From a gamma proteobacterium NOR5-3 (GTDB taxonomy: Bacteria; Pseudomonadota; Gammaproteobacteria; Pseudomonadales; Halieaceae): a DNA stretch of 64,000 nucleotides. Within the stretch, counting starts at the first letter, position 1. Each line of letters opens with the position of its first letter. The notes beneath the pieces were generated by a model. The model ran no database searches. It had not been told where the DNA came from and worked only from the letters and a program-made list of their open reading frames with translations. The stretch covers positions 1,849,738 through 1,913,737 of the forward strand of contig DS999405.1 of assembly GCA_000158155.1 (NCBI GenBank), read 5' to 3'. Made by a program: the position numbers and the translations under genes. This document shows positions 1 to 8,818 of this stretch, piece by piece.

Positions 1-609
1 AGTCCAATGAGTTTTTGAAAGTCTCGGTCGATGGCGGTGAATCAAAAACGACCCCACGGTAAACACAAGGCTGGAAACAACATCTCCAATGATGATCACC
101 CAAAAACTCTGCCACTGGTAAGCAAGAATGATCACAACGACAAAGGTGGTAAAACGTTGCACCACCGAGAGCCAAAAAATACCTTGATAGTGCAACGACC
201 GCTTGAGCAAAAATAATCCCGGGTTTGCACAGGCGTTAACTAACAGTACCGAAGATGCAAGCCATAAACCGGTGGCCAACTCCGGACGCTCAAAAAATAC
301 TGCCAATGGCGACGCAAGCAGCATTAGCACCACCCATAGCGCCGCCTTCATTAGCAAGTCGATCGTCCAGGCTGTATTTAGCTCGTCGGGGGTAACTGAC
401 GGCTTTTGAATGATGTACTGCTCACCTCCCGCACTCGACATAATGTCGAAAAAGTGAACGACGATAGACACCAGCGCCACCAGACCAAAATCTTCGGGCG
501 TCAGCAGTCTGGCGAGGATAAGCAGCGTTACCAAACCAAGACTGCGCTGCACCGCCTTGATACCCACCAGCAGCAGCGAACTGCTAAAGGCTTGCCCTAG
601 TAACGACAT
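1..609 (-). CDS. Oligosaccharide flippase (Wzx-like, MATE/polysaccharide synthesis family), 3' end beyond the window
   Basis: The reverse strand is open from an ATG at 609 to the left edge and reads as a polytopic membrane protein beginning MSLLGQAFSSSLLLVGIKA. Residues 20-45 contain the family hallmark LLTPEDFGLVAL, and four or more hydrophobic helices follow. Proteins of this family move lipid-linked repeat units from the cytoplasmic to the periplasmic face of the inner membrane. It is last in the leftward series of exopolysaccharide genes, 52 bases after the glycosyltransferase, so export of the repeat unit made by this locus is the natural role. About 203 codons are visible, against a usual 400-500. 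The small plus-strand reading frames over this stretch are shadows. Confidence 0.88.
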   Translation of the reverse strand, partial: MSLLGQAFSSSLLLVGIKAVQRSLGLVTLLILARLLTPEDFGLVALVSIVVHFFDIMSSAGGEQYIIQKPSVTPDELNTAWTIDLLMKAALWVVLMLLASPLAVFFERPELATGLWLASSVLLVNACANPGLFLLKRSLHYQGIFWLSVVQRFTTFVVVIILAYQWQSFWVIIIGDVVSSLVFTVGSFLIHRHRPRLSKTHWT

Positions 610-661
610 AAACTACGCAGGTCGCTCCAAGCCGTCCTTGTCTGTAATGGAGTCTTGGGCA

Positions 662-1888
662 CTAAATATCCACATTCAATGCGGCAAACATTGGTTTGAG
701 ATTATTCGACCAGGACATGGCATCACTGGCATCACTCTCGAAGGCTACGGTGGCGACCGTCGGCCCGCCGATCCCCGAACATAAATACCTCACCGCTTCG
801 ACCCACTCTACCTTGCTCCTAGCAACCGCAATATTGCGGTACAAGCCCTGCTCAATCCCCTCCAACGCCTCAGGACTGGCGATGATAGGTTTATGCATGG
901 CCAAACTCTCTAGCACCTTGTTTTGAATGCCCCGGGCGATTTGCATGGGTGCGACAGCAGCTAAGGCATGCTGAATATAGGGTCGCACGTCCGGCACTCT
1001 TCCGGTTACATGAATAGCCGAATGCTCCGCGAGTCGTTTTACCGCCGAAGTTGGCTTTCCGCCGACAATCCAAAATTGCAGTGACGGAAATTTGCCATAC
1101 AACTCGGGAAATACGTCGTGCGCAAAACGACTGACCGCGTCGATATTGGGCCAGTAATCCATGGCACCTGTAAACACCAAGACTTGAGCGCCCTCAGCGT
1201 AAGGCTTGGGTAAGTCAGGGTCGGGGGCAAAAAAGTCAGTGTCCACTCCATTCACAAATGCCGCCACCCTATCTGCAACTTCGGGCGCGCGTTCGCGGAA
1301 CAACGCGGCTTCGGGTTCCGAGACAAAAAAGCTCTGGTCAGCCACCCCGGCTGCCCTCCGCTCGTGTGCTAGTAACGCCCGTCCTTCTCTTGCATAAAGC
1401 AGGCGCATAATCCCGCCATGAGTCGCTGCATATTGACTCCACTTTTCCGAGTCCAGATCAACAAAGTCAATCACCGTGCGTTTAGTTGAAGGTAAGCCGG
1501 GGTGCCCGGCGCCAATAAACTGCGCCATAGGTGAACAAAAGAGTACCGCTTGCTCGATAGCAAACTCGCGCAGCTGCCGATCGACCCACTGCTGCATATC
1601 GCCGCTGGCATAGTAGGCAACAGACAGCGCCTTGCCTGACAAAAGTCCACTCAACGCCCGCAATTTGTGCCAGCGGGGCTTCCGTTCGACAAAATGCGCC
1701 TGTGCGCAAAACGCGCTAACAGCCGAGCAATACTGCCAGTCCTCAGGGTCGTCTATAAAAGTACCGAGATGCACAGAAAAATGCTCAGACAACCGTTTGA
1801 GAATATGGAAGGATCGGATTTTATCGCCTTTGTTAGGCGGGTAAGGAATACGATGGGCTAGAAACAACAGTGCAGGTTTATCTGCCAT
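662..1888 (-). CDS. XrtA/PEP-CTERM-associated glycosyltransferase (TIGR03087-like)
   Basis: This 408-residue glycosyltransferase of the GT-B type starts with the LAHRIPYPPNKGDKIRS segment, which is characteristic of the sugar transferase found with exosortase A systems. The C-terminal half carries the GT1/GT4-like donor site (FTGAMDYWPNID, then a GRVPDVRPYI turn and an E-x7-E-like segment KVLESLAMHKPIIAS). It should add a sugar to the growing lipid-linked repeat unit at the cytoplasmic face of the membrane. It lies 14 bases downstream of the polysaccharide deacetylase gene in the same orientation, so co-transcription is likely. The sugar donor and acceptor cannot be read from the sequence. 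Confidence 0.9.
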   Translation of the reverse strand: MADKPALLFLAHRIPYPPNKGDKIRSFHILKRLSEHFSVHLGTFIDDPEDWQYCSAVSAFCAQAHFVERKPRWHKLRALSGLLSGKALSVAYYASGDMQQWVDRQLREFAIEQAVLFCSPMAQFIGAGHPGLPSTKRTVIDFVDLDSEKWSQYAATHGGIMRLLYAREGRALLAHERRAAGVADQSFFVSEPEAALFRERAPEVADRVAAFVNGVDTDFFAPDPDLPKPYAEGAQVLVFTGAMDYWPNIDAVSRFAHDVFPELYGKFPSLQFWIVGGKPTSAVKRLAEHSAIHVTGRVPDVRPYIQHALAAVAPMQIARGIQNKVLESLAMHKPIIASPEALEGIEQGLYRNIAVARSKVEWVEAVRYLCSGIGGPTVATVAFESDASDAMSWSNNLKPMFAALNVDI

Positions 1889-1902
1889 CGTGATGCATCG
1901 TC

Positions 1903-2781
1903 TCAGGCAACCTGAGCCGATAAAGCCCAGCTGCTGCGCTCCTGCTCGCTAAAAAAGACCTCGTCCATACGACCCCAGTCAAAGTCCCCCAGCAAACGCT
2001 CCAGACGACGCTCCATGCGCGAGAGATTAAGGTAATGCCTAAAGCGAGTTTTTGCCGTTGCACCGTCAACGCGCGGCTGCTGTGGATCAATCTCCCAGGG
2101 GTGAAAGTAGAACAAACCGCTTTGCTGCTCAGCCTGATTTACCTGCTTGAGTGCCCACTTAGAAAACCCGTAAGGGAACAACCGAAACCAGCCGCCGCCG
2201 CCACAGTTGATGTTTTTACCTGCGATGGGCAGCGTGGTAATCGGCACCTCCTGTATACGCCCTTTAGCGGCGCTGAATCTAAATCGCGGCGCATCAGGCA
2301 TTCCGTACAAGTCGTGCTTGATCGGCGCAATGCTGGAGCTGTAGTGATAGCCCGCATCTGCCAGCTCATCGAGGGCCCACAGGTTGCTTGCGCCGATAGA
2401 ATAACTGGCTGCCCGGTAACCGTTGATAGCGCAGGCACCCAGGTCCTCCAAAAAGCCCTTGGTCTTACGTATGTCGGCCCGAAACTCCTCGGGCGTTTGC
2501 TGCGTAACACGCACGTGCTCCCAACCATGGCTGGCCAGTTCGTGTCCTTGACTAACAATGCGCCTGACCATGTTCGGGCAGCGTTCCGCGACCCAGCCCA
2601 GAGTAAAAAACGTCGCTTTCACCTTATGGTCATCAAACAGTTGAAGAATGCGATCTACATTACCTTCGACTCGCAGCGGGATCGCGTTCCAATCGGCTTT
2701 GGGAACATTTTGCTCAAAGGCAGAGACCTGAAAATAATCTTCCACATCCACGGTCATTGCATTGCGCAGGGTTGACGTCAT
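1903..2781 (-). CDS. XrtA-associated polysaccharide deacetylase (NodB family, TIGR03006-like)
   Basis: This 292-residue protein opens with the NodB motif TVDVEDYFQVSAFEQ, which supplies the catalytic and metal-binding aspartates. The metal histidines follow in ELASHGWEHV around residues 80-90. The C-terminal part (FRLFPYGFSKWAL and FYFHPWEIDPQQPR) matches the DUF3473 extension seen in exosortase-associated deacetylases. The family removes acetyl groups from N-acetylated sugars in a polysaccharide. No signal peptide is visible, so in this form it may act on cytoplasmic or membrane-bound intermediates. It sits 3 bases after the outer-membrane protein gene and 14 bases before the glycosyltransferase, inside the export operon. 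Confidence 0.93.
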   Translation of the reverse strand: MTSTLRNAMTVDVEDYFQVSAFEQNVPKADWNAIPLRVEGNVDRILQLFDDHKVKATFFTLGWVAERCPNMVRRIVSQGHELASHGWEHVRVTQQTPEEFRADIRKTKGFLEDLGACAINGYRAASYSIGASNLWALDELADAGYHYSSSIAPIKHDLYGMPDAPRFRFSAAKGRIQEVPITTLPIAGKNINCGGGGWFRLFPYGFSKWALKQVNQAEQQSGLFYFHPWEIDPQQPRVDGATAKTRFRHYLNLSRMERRLERLLGDFDWGRMDEVFFSEQERSSWALSAQVA

Positions 2782-2784
2782 CGC

Positions 2785-4281
2785 TTAAAAGCTAAATCGC
2801 AAGCCAAGGTCAACACGGTTTTCTTCAAAGGTATTAAAGTCAGTGTCAGAGGTTTGATCGGTGTATAGGTAGCGCAGACTGAGAATCGTCTCTGGCCCGA
2901 GTTTTTGTTGTACACCCAGACCTACTGTCCAAGCCTCAAGATTCTGACCAAACAGGCCTCCGCCTGTGCCGTTGATGTCGCCCTCGTTGTTGCGCCAGCC
3001 AAGACGCACATCGCCAGACAAAGACACGCCTAACTGCCGGGTAACGATTGCAGTCACATTCTGAAAGCTTCCTGTGCTACCGTTTTCGGCTCGGGTTTGC
3101 TGGGAGTCGTTGGCCTGCACACTAAACGTGGTGCGTCTGGCATTAAAGCGGTAGCTCAGAGTAAAGTTCTCGTTCAAGACGGGTGTTTGGCCGATAAACG
3201 TCGGGCCGCCCGCACCGGCCAAGGGGTCTCCCGGTAAGCCAACGTCCGGATTCAATGGGTCACTCGCAACCTCCCCACCGTCGGCGGCGCGAATATTTCG
3301 GGGGAACTGCAAATCACGAATATAGCTTGCGGTCAACTGAGTACGTTTGTGGCGGTAACTGATATCAAACCGGGGGGCATCTCCAAAAAACCGCTCTCCG
3401 TAACCCGCGTTAACTGTTACGCGATCATTCGGCGCCCAGCGCAGACCCACATCCCAATAACTGCCATCAACCTCGTCGGAGGATGACAAAAAGACATTGT
3501 CCTCTTCGCCGCCATAGGCGTTCAGCTGCCAACTGCGGCTTAGCTGCAGTGCCGATCTCAGCTCAAGCCGTGATAATCGGTTAACAAATTCTGGCTGGGT
3601 AAGCGTCTCGTCAAAGGTGACCTCACTGTATTGACCACGGACACCCAGACTGAACCTCGAGGCTTCGGGGATCATTCCTACGTCGAGTTCCACACGATCC
3701 TCTTGGCTATCGCCCAGAACCTGATTAAAGGAGTTGTACTGCTCGTTGTAATTGTACCGAGCCAAGACAGCCCAACGCTCTGAATACTGCCGTTGAATAC
3801 GTGCGCCTGCGCCCCAACGGGAGGTAATGTTGGTATTGCCAACGCCATTTATATTGTCATCGCCGCCCGTAACAAAGGGATTAACAGAGTTTTGTGCAGC
3901 AAAGGCGTCAGCCTCCAGGAACAAGAAGTTCTCGACCGCTTCAAACTCTGACAAAAAATTGATTCGCGGCACCCAGGTTTCGCGATTTGCTACACCAAAG
4001 CCGGCCCCGCCTTGCGGACACTCCAAAGAGCTCTCACCCAGGGTGTTGTACTCCACCGCAGCGTCGAGTGCGACAAATGCGCGAGCACCCTCACCGCGAA
4101 GGTTTACGTTGGGCGTGACGGTTCCTACGAGTTTTTCTTCTTCGTCATTCGGCACGCGGCAAATATTAGATGAGTAATAGGAGTTAACGGCAAGCCCGGC
4201 TGTATTTGTCCACTCTGCGGCACCCCCGCCGGCTGATATCACCGCAGTGCAAGCTAGACACATAAGTCGAGGATGCAACAC
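2785..4281 (-). CDS. PEP-CTERM system-associated outer-membrane beta-barrel protein (TIGR03016-like)
   Basis: This is a 498-residue protein with an N-terminal signal segment (CLACTAVISAGGGAAEW) followed by alternating aromatic and polar strands, ending in a typical outer-membrane C-terminus (VDLGLRFSF). Size, architecture and position after the tyrosine autokinase match the hypothetical outer-membrane protein of exosortase loci. A role as exopolysaccharide outer-membrane pore or scaffold is inferred from context. The chosen start is a GTG at 4281 that overlaps the kinase stop codon by one base. An ATG at 4263 would leave a shorter signal without its basic residue. Cysteines near residues 20, 41 and 69 could form disulfides. 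Confidence 0.82.
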   Translation of the reverse strand: MLHPRLMCLACTAVISAGGGAAEWTNTAGLAVNSYYSSNICRVPNDEEEKLVGTVTPNVNLRGEGARAFVALDAAVEYNTLGESSLECPQGGAGFGVANRETWVPRINFLSEFEAVENFLFLEADAFAAQNSVNPFVTGGDDNINGVGNTNITSRWGAGARIQRQYSERWAVLARYNYNEQYNSFNQVLGDSQEDRVELDVGMIPEASRFSLGVRGQYSEVTFDETLTQPEFVNRLSRLELRSALQLSRSWQLNAYGGEEDNVFLSSSDEVDGSYWDVGLRWAPNDRVTVNAGYGERFFGDAPRFDISYRHKRTQLTASYIRDLQFPRNIRAADGGEVASDPLNPDVGLPGDPLAGAGGPTFIGQTPVLNENFTLSYRFNARRTTFSVQANDSQQTRAENGSTGSFQNVTAIVTRQLGVSLSGDVRLGWRNNEGDINGTGGGLFGQNLEAWTVGLGVQQKLGPETILSLRYLYTDQTSDTDFNTFEENRVDLGLRFSF

Positions 4282-5342
4282 TAGTTGGCCTCTTTTGCAT
4301 TTCGGGTGTCACTGACTTTCATTTCAGCCTCGGTCTCGCGGCTTTCGCCGTAGCCATAGCCATAGCCATAGCCGTAGCCGTAACTGCCAATACCCAATAA
4401 CTTGGACCGGCGACGCGAGGCACGATTCAGCACCACACCCACGGCCTTGTCTTCTCCGATGTGCTCCAGGGCCTCTTGTACGGCGTGCTGCGGCGTCACA
4501 TCTGCAGAGGCCACAAACACAATTTGCCCCATGAAGGATGCCAGTACACCAGCCTCTGTGGTCAGCAGCAATGGCGGCGAATCAAACACTATCACCCGGT
4601 CCGAGTAACGGCTGGCCAGTTCGATCATAAACTCGTGCATCGTTTCGCTGGCCAGCAGCTCTGTCGATGTATCGCTAGCATTACCGGCAGGCAGAACGCG
4701 CAGCTTTTCGACGTTTGTGTGCAAAATCACATCCGCAGGATCGATATTGCTAGTTTCATCCAAAAGATCGATGAGACCAGGAGTGCCCTTGGGTACACCG
4801 AGGGTTTTTCCGGCGATGGCCCGCACCACGTCCGCGTCCACAAACAAAACGGTTTTGTCCTGCTCCATAGCAATGGAAAGCGCTAAATTGATAGACGAAA
4901 AGGTTTTGCCGTCGCCCTGTAAAGCGCTGGTGACCATAATGAGGTTGGCATTCTCGATCTGGCTAGCACCCTTGCCAGCAATATTGCGCAGCAATGGCCG
5001 CTTAATGCCCCGAAACTCTTCCGCAATGCGACTACGCGGCGTACTAGGGCTTAAAAAGCCCTTGGATTGCAACTCGGCGAACGGAATGATGAGTTTTGCG
5101 GCTTGTGAGCTTACAGAGTTAGACGAGTGCCCTTCGCTAACACTTGGGCTTTCTTGTGACGAGAGCGCAGACGGCGTCGTTTCCTGCAGCTCCATAGAGC
5201 TAGTAAACGCCGAGTCCTGCTCTTCGTCAGCAAGAAAATCATCGCCACGCTGCAAGGCCTCCAATGGCGTACTTGGCTCGGCTGTCTGCGCCTGCTCTTT
5301 TTCTGCCTTTTGCTCATTAAGCGCTTTCTCGATAATACTCAT
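4281..5342 (-). CDS. XrtA-associated tyrosine autokinase (BY-kinase, TIGR03018-like)
   Basis: This 353-residue cytoplasmic bacterial tyrosine kinase has a Ser/Glu-rich N-terminal arm (1-90), Walker A SALQGDGKTFSS near 138-150, Walker A' VLFVDADV near 170 and Walker B VIVFDSPP. The C-terminal tail is a tyrosine cluster, GSYGYGYGYGYGYGE, the usual autophosphorylation site. BY-kinases cycle with their Wzz-like membrane partner to control chain length and export. Here the partner is the gene upstream, whose stop overlaps this start (ATGA at 5342-5339). The ATG at 5342 (MSIIEKALNEQ) is chosen over an in-frame upstream start at 5417, because the upstream residues are poor and fall inside the partner gene. 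A tyrosine phosphatase gene at 27.1 kb may reverse it. Confidence 0.93.
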   Translation of the reverse strand: MSIIEKALNEQKAEKEQAQTAEPSTPLEALQRGDDFLADEEQDSAFTSSMELQETTPSALSSQESPSVSEGHSSNSVSSQAAKLIIPFAELQSKGFLSPSTPRSRIAEEFRGIKRPLLRNIAGKGASQIENANLIMVTSALQGDGKTFSSINLALSIAMEQDKTVLFVDADVVRAIAGKTLGVPKGTPGLIDLLDETSNIDPADVILHTNVEKLRVLPAGNASDTSTELLASETMHEFMIELASRYSDRVIVFDSPPLLLTTEAGVLASFMGQIVFVASADVTPQHAVQEALEHIGEDKAVGVVLNRASRRRSKLLGIGSYGYGYGYGYGYGESRETEAEMKVSDTRNAKEAN

Positions 5343-6889
5343 AGGCTGGCAACCCGCTCTATCAAATCTGGGGCTGCAAGCACGCCTGCAAACATTGCCA
5401 GAAGCAGCAACAGACACGCGGCGAACGTACCTAAGCGGAGATAGTCGCTGCGCTCTTGCTCGGGACTCTTGTTGTTGGTAACCACACCTAACAACGGTAA
5501 TCCGGTAGTTTCGGCCAACATACGTGCATCCACGACAATGGGGTTAAGCAAAGATAGCAGCAGTGCTAGAGCCCCTCCCGCGCCCAACGCGACGATTAGA
5601 ACACCCGCATTCAGCAATAGCTTGTTAGGTTCAGAGGGCGTGCTGGGGACAAAGGGCGGATCGATTACCCGAAAGTTCACATCGCCGGCGTTATTCTCAA
5701 CGTCTTGCGAAATACGAGCAGACTCGCGTCGCTCGAGCAGCTCTTCATGCTGATTCTGTACCACAGCGTAGTCGCGATCGAGCTGCTTTAACTGCGCCTC
5801 GATTTCTGGAATCTGGTTGACTCTTTCTGTCAACTCCGAGGCCCGGCGTTCAAACTCGCTGACGCGCACCTTGAGCTCGGCGACGCCCGCTTCAGCCTCC
5901 GCCAACATTCCGCGCATATCCTGATAAAGAGGACTTGCTGCCATGCTACCCGCCGTCGAGCCAGAGTCACGCAGCGCCTGGAGCTCAGTCTCACGCTGTG
6001 TTTCAAGCTCTTCCATCAAGCCACGAATCTGTCGCACTTCGGGATGTTTGTCGGTATAGCGAGAAAGAAGATCGTCCAAGCGCAGGCGAAGTTGCTGGAT
6101 TCGCGCTTCTGTGGGCGTCATAAGTCCCGAGTTAACCAGGCTATCGAAGGACATGGAGCTCTCCCCCGACAATTGACGCTGCAGCTCATCGCGACGATTT
6201 TGCATCTCGTCAAGTAGCAACCGCGCTTCCCGGAGCTGCTCTCGGGTCATCTCCAATCGGGAATAATAGTCGCCGCCCTCACCCGGGAGAAGATCTACGT
6301 TTTGCTGCTTAAAACGCGCCAGTCTCCCCTCGGCTTCGATCAAACGTCGTTCATAATCAGCTATCTGTTCATCCAGAAAGTCCTGAGCACCACTTGAATC
6401 GTCACGCTTATCGTTGAGGGAACTCTCGATAAACACGGTAATAAGAGCCTGCGCGATGCGTCTTGCAACATCCCGATCCTGATTTTTTACCGAGATATCG
6501 TACAGCGATGTATTGCGACGATCGCCGGTTAAACTAATCGTCTGCTTAAGCCTATTGGTAAGCTGCTCCTGCTGCTGCTCATTGGTTGCCGTGAGATCCA
6601 GGTCCGTCATTCTCGCCAACTTCTCGAGATTGGGTCGAGAAAGCAAAGTGCGACTCATCATGCTCATGCGCTGATTGATGTCGGGGGTGATCGCGAGGCC
6701 CCGCATGAGCGGCCGGAGTACAGAGTTAGAGTCCACGTAGAGTTTCGCCGTCGCCACATAGGACTCTGGCATCTGCCATACGTAGGCCCACCCGGCGACC
6801 GCAACCAGCCAGGCTACCGCAAGTGCGACCCACCGGTGCCTCCAGATACCCCATAGATAAGAAAGCGCCTGAGAAATAACTTCCTGCAT
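5339..6889 (-). CDS. XrtA system polysaccharide chain-length determinant (Wzz-like, TIGR03007-like)
   Basis: This 516-residue inner-membrane protein has a first transmembrane helix near 15-33 (WVALAVAWLVAVAGWAYVW) and the Wzz signature MPESYVATAKLYVDS. A long periplasmic coiled coil rich in Glu, Arg and Leu spans about 170-400. A proline-rich segment (VIDPPFVPSTPSEPNK) is followed by a second helix near 430. An extra C-terminal helix (TFAACLLLLLAMFAGVLAAP) is also present. It regulates polymer length and activates the separate tyrosine kinase encoded next. The two genes overlap in the ATGA arrangement, which suggests translational coupling. Loss of the cytoplasmic kinase domain to a separate gene is normal in this system. 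Confidence 0.93.
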   Translation of the reverse strand: MQEVISQALSYLWGIWRHRWVALAVAWLVAVAGWAYVWQMPESYVATAKLYVDSNSVLRPLMRGLAITPDINQRMSMMSRTLLSRPNLEKLARMTDLDLTATNEQQQEQLTNRLKQTISLTGDRRNTSLYDISVKNQDRDVARRIAQALITVFIESSLNDKRDDSSGAQDFLDEQIADYERRLIEAEGRLARFKQQNVDLLPGEGGDYYSRLEMTREQLREARLLLDEMQNRRDELQRQLSGESSMSFDSLVNSGLMTPTEARIQQLRLRLDDLLSRYTDKHPEVRQIRGLMEELETQRETELQALRDSGSTAGSMAASPLYQDMRGMLAEAEAGVAELKVRVSEFERRASELTERVNQIPEIEAQLKQLDRDYAVVQNQHEELLERRESARISQDVENNAGDVNFRVIDPPFVPSTPSEPNKLLLNAGVLIVALGAGGALALLLSLLNPIVVDARMLAETTGLPLLGVVTNNKSPEQERSDYLRLGTFAACLLLLLAMFAGVLAAPDLIERVASL

Positions 6890-6916
6890 GGTGTTTTGCT
6901 CGCTGCTCTCTTGGGC

Positions 6917-7543
6917 TTAGAACCAGCTCTCAGAAATAATCACAATATCCCCCGGCATGAGCACCATGTTAGCCGAGATGTCACCATCACGAAGCAGGTC
7001 ATCCAGACGCAGACCGTAAGAGGTTTGCTGTCCGTTACTTGTGCGGACAAGTACAGACTTATTGCCCGCCGCAAACTCGGTCATACCTCCAACAGAGATC
7101 ATCAGATCAAGCAATGTCATATGCTGTGTGTACGGCACGCCCTTTGGCTCGGTAGCTTCTCCGACAACACGCACCTGCTGCTCGGGGACCCCCACAAAGC
7201 CGTTAACAATGACACTCACTACCGGCTGTCTGACATACTCCGCGTAGGCGGCCTCGATAGAGCGCGCAAGCTGCGTGGGAGTCTGACCGCTGGCAGGCAA
7301 ATCCTCCACCAGGCGGGTAGTGAATTTTCCGTCGGGACGAACAATGGCTGTTGTAGTCAGCTCCTCATTACCCCAGACAAAAATCTCCATGGTGTCGCCA
7401 GGACCGATAACATAGTTGTAGTCCGGCTCACTAAACCGGTCGCCCGATGGCACAGTGGGATAACCACCGCAGGCGCTCAAAACCAGCGCCGACACTATGA
7501 TCAGCGAGGCCTTCGCTAAATTACTCTTCCCGGTCGTGTTCAT
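6917..7543 (-). CDS. Polysaccharide export outer-membrane lipoprotein (Wza-like, TIGR03027-like)
   Basis: This 208-residue lipoprotein has signal peptide and lipobox VLSACGG (Cys near residue 25), followed by a Poly_export domain (YVIGPGDTMEIFVWGNEEL to TPTQLARSIEAAYAEYV). A SLBB-like segment comes next (VRVVGEATEPKGVPY.. LLDLMISVGGMTEFA). It is expected to form the periplasm-to-outer-membrane channel for the polymer. The length is typical of the short exosortase-type exporters that lack the C-terminal amphipathic helix of E. coli Wza. It starts 62 bases after the ATPase gene and is followed after 27 bases by the chain-length gene, so it lies within the same leftward operon. Confidence 0.93.
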   Translation of the reverse strand: MNTTGKSNLAKASLIIVSALVLSACGGYPTVPSGDRFSEPDYNYVIGPGDTMEIFVWGNEELTTTAIVRPDGKFTTRLVEDLPASGQTPTQLARSIEAAYAEYVRQPVVSVIVNGFVGVPEQQVRVVGEATEPKGVPYTQHMTLLDLMISVGGMTEFAAGNKSVLVRTSNGQQTSYGLRLDDLLRDGDISANMVLMPGDIVIISESWF

Positions 7544-7605
7544 TTTTTTATCCTCTGTCTTCGCAAAAATGGGCCACAGCAGCCTGTCGCGCTAGTGATT
7601 CAGAA

Positions 7606-8598
7606 TCATCGTGATTGCCGTCGCATACGGCGACGCCACAAGGTATTTCTGTCGTCATGGCCTGGCGATGGCGGTGTCTCGTCATCGGTCTGAGACGTCG
7701 CGGGTGCGGACTTCACGGCCTCAAGCTCGGTCTCGAACACATCCTCCACGTCAAAGTCGTGCTCGGTAAACACCGACCCCGCGGCAAGACTTTCGCCCTG
7801 TAACTCCTCGACGACCTCACGCACATCCTGCGCGCCGATACGGTGCAAGTCTTCAACGCTGCCGTGCAACATAAGCCGGCTACAAATCAGATTAATTCGT
7901 CGGGCAATACCCTCGGAAAATTTAAAAACCAGAGGGTACACAGCAGCACTAATCGCAGGGTCACCCTTCCAGCCGACAGAGGACAAGCGGTGCCGAATGT
8001 ACTGCTCCGTCTCATCAGGCTCCAGAGGCTGAAGGTGGCTGGCAGCGACGATACGCTGATGCACCTGCTCCATTTCGGGTCGCAGGATAAGCTCACGCAA
8101 CTCAGGTTGCCCTAAGAGAAATATTTGCAGCAAAGGCTTGCCACTGATCTGGATATTCGTCAAAAGCCGGAGTTCTTCCATGGCGGAGACTGATAAGTCC
8201 TGAGCTTCGTCCACGATCAATAGCGCGCGGCGACCTTCGCGGTGCCACTTTTGAAGTGCTCGAGAGAGGTGTTGTAACTGCTGACCTTTGTTCGTGACGT
8301 TGATGTCTACGCCAAACTCATGCGCCACCATGCTCAGCAAGTCATCCGCCTGCAGCTGAGAGCACACGAGATTGGCTATCTGCGCTCGTTCCGAGGCCAG
8401 GTCCTCCATGAGAGCACCAACGAGAGTGGTTTTACCGGTGCCGGGACGGCCAGTCACCATCACAAAACCCTCGGCCCGCATAAATGCATAGGCCATGTAG
8501 GCACGCGCCTTCTTGTACCCACGATGCTGATAGGCAAAGTGATGATCCGGACTTAACCGGAACGGTTCTTCGCTAAATCCGTAAAAACGATCGTACAT
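7606..8598 (-). CDS. XrtA-associated ATPase (ExeA/GspA-like AAA, TIGR03015-like)
   Basis: This 330-residue protein begins MYDRFYGFSEEPFRLSPDHHFAYQ, the usual N-terminus of this family. Walker A GRPGTGKTTL lies near residues 50-60 and Walker B ALLIVDEAQDLS near 120. A C-terminal helical lid and a short acidic then basic tail follow. ExeA-like ATPases drive assembly of envelope complexes. Within exosortase loci the exact client is unknown. The ATG at 8598 is chosen because the conserved N-terminus begins there, although the frame is open 51 bases further upstream. It appears to be the first gene of the export operon, preceded by 220 bases without a gene. Confidence 0.9.
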   Translation of the reverse strand: MYDRFYGFSEEPFRLSPDHHFAYQHRGYKKARAYMAYAFMRAEGFVMVTGRPGTGKTTLVGALMEDLASERAQIANLVCSQLQADDLLSMVAHEFGVDINVTNKGQQLQHLSRALQKWHREGRRALLIVDEAQDLSVSAMEELRLLTNIQISGKPLLQIFLLGQPELRELILRPEMEQVHQRIVAASHLQPLEPDETEQYIRHRLSSVGWKGDPAISAAVYPLVFKFSEGIARRINLICSRLMLHGSVEDLHRIGAQDVREVVEELQGESLAAGSVFTEHDFDVEDVFETELEAVKSAPATSQTDDETPPSPGHDDRNTLWRRRMRRQSR

Positions 8599-8818
8599 AA
8601 TCGATGTCGAGCCCCCGAGGGCTTCCCTTAGCCTGATGCAGCTTTGCAAACTACCAAGCCGAATTCAAGGTGACTATTACAGCCAACAACCTATGCGAGA
8701 ACGGGCCACTGCGCCACGCACTTAAAGCGATTTATCAACCTGTTGGCCGCCAGTGTCGTCGGTTTTCTTTACAGTCACAAGGGGCATACCTTTTAGATGG
8801 CCACTTCTGTGAGTCCCG
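8599..8818. other. Gene-free interval between the UDP-sugar dehydrogenase and the export operon
   Basis: This 220-base gap separates the stop of the nucleotide-sugar dehydrogenase gene from the first gene of the export operon. No convincing open frame or terminator is visible. A leftward sigma-54-like pattern near 8650-8670 has 11 rather than 10 bases between its GG and GC and was not called. A promoter for the export operon is likely here but is not assigned. Confidence 0.4.

Noticed and set aside
2035-2775. Plus-strand open frame of 246 codons
   Set aside because: It is exactly antisense to the polysaccharide deacetylase, whose motifs are clear. The plus-strand product has no recognisable features.
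4717-5481. Plus-strand open frame of 254 codons
   Set aside because: It is antisense to the tyrosine autokinase and the end of the chain-length gene, both well supported.
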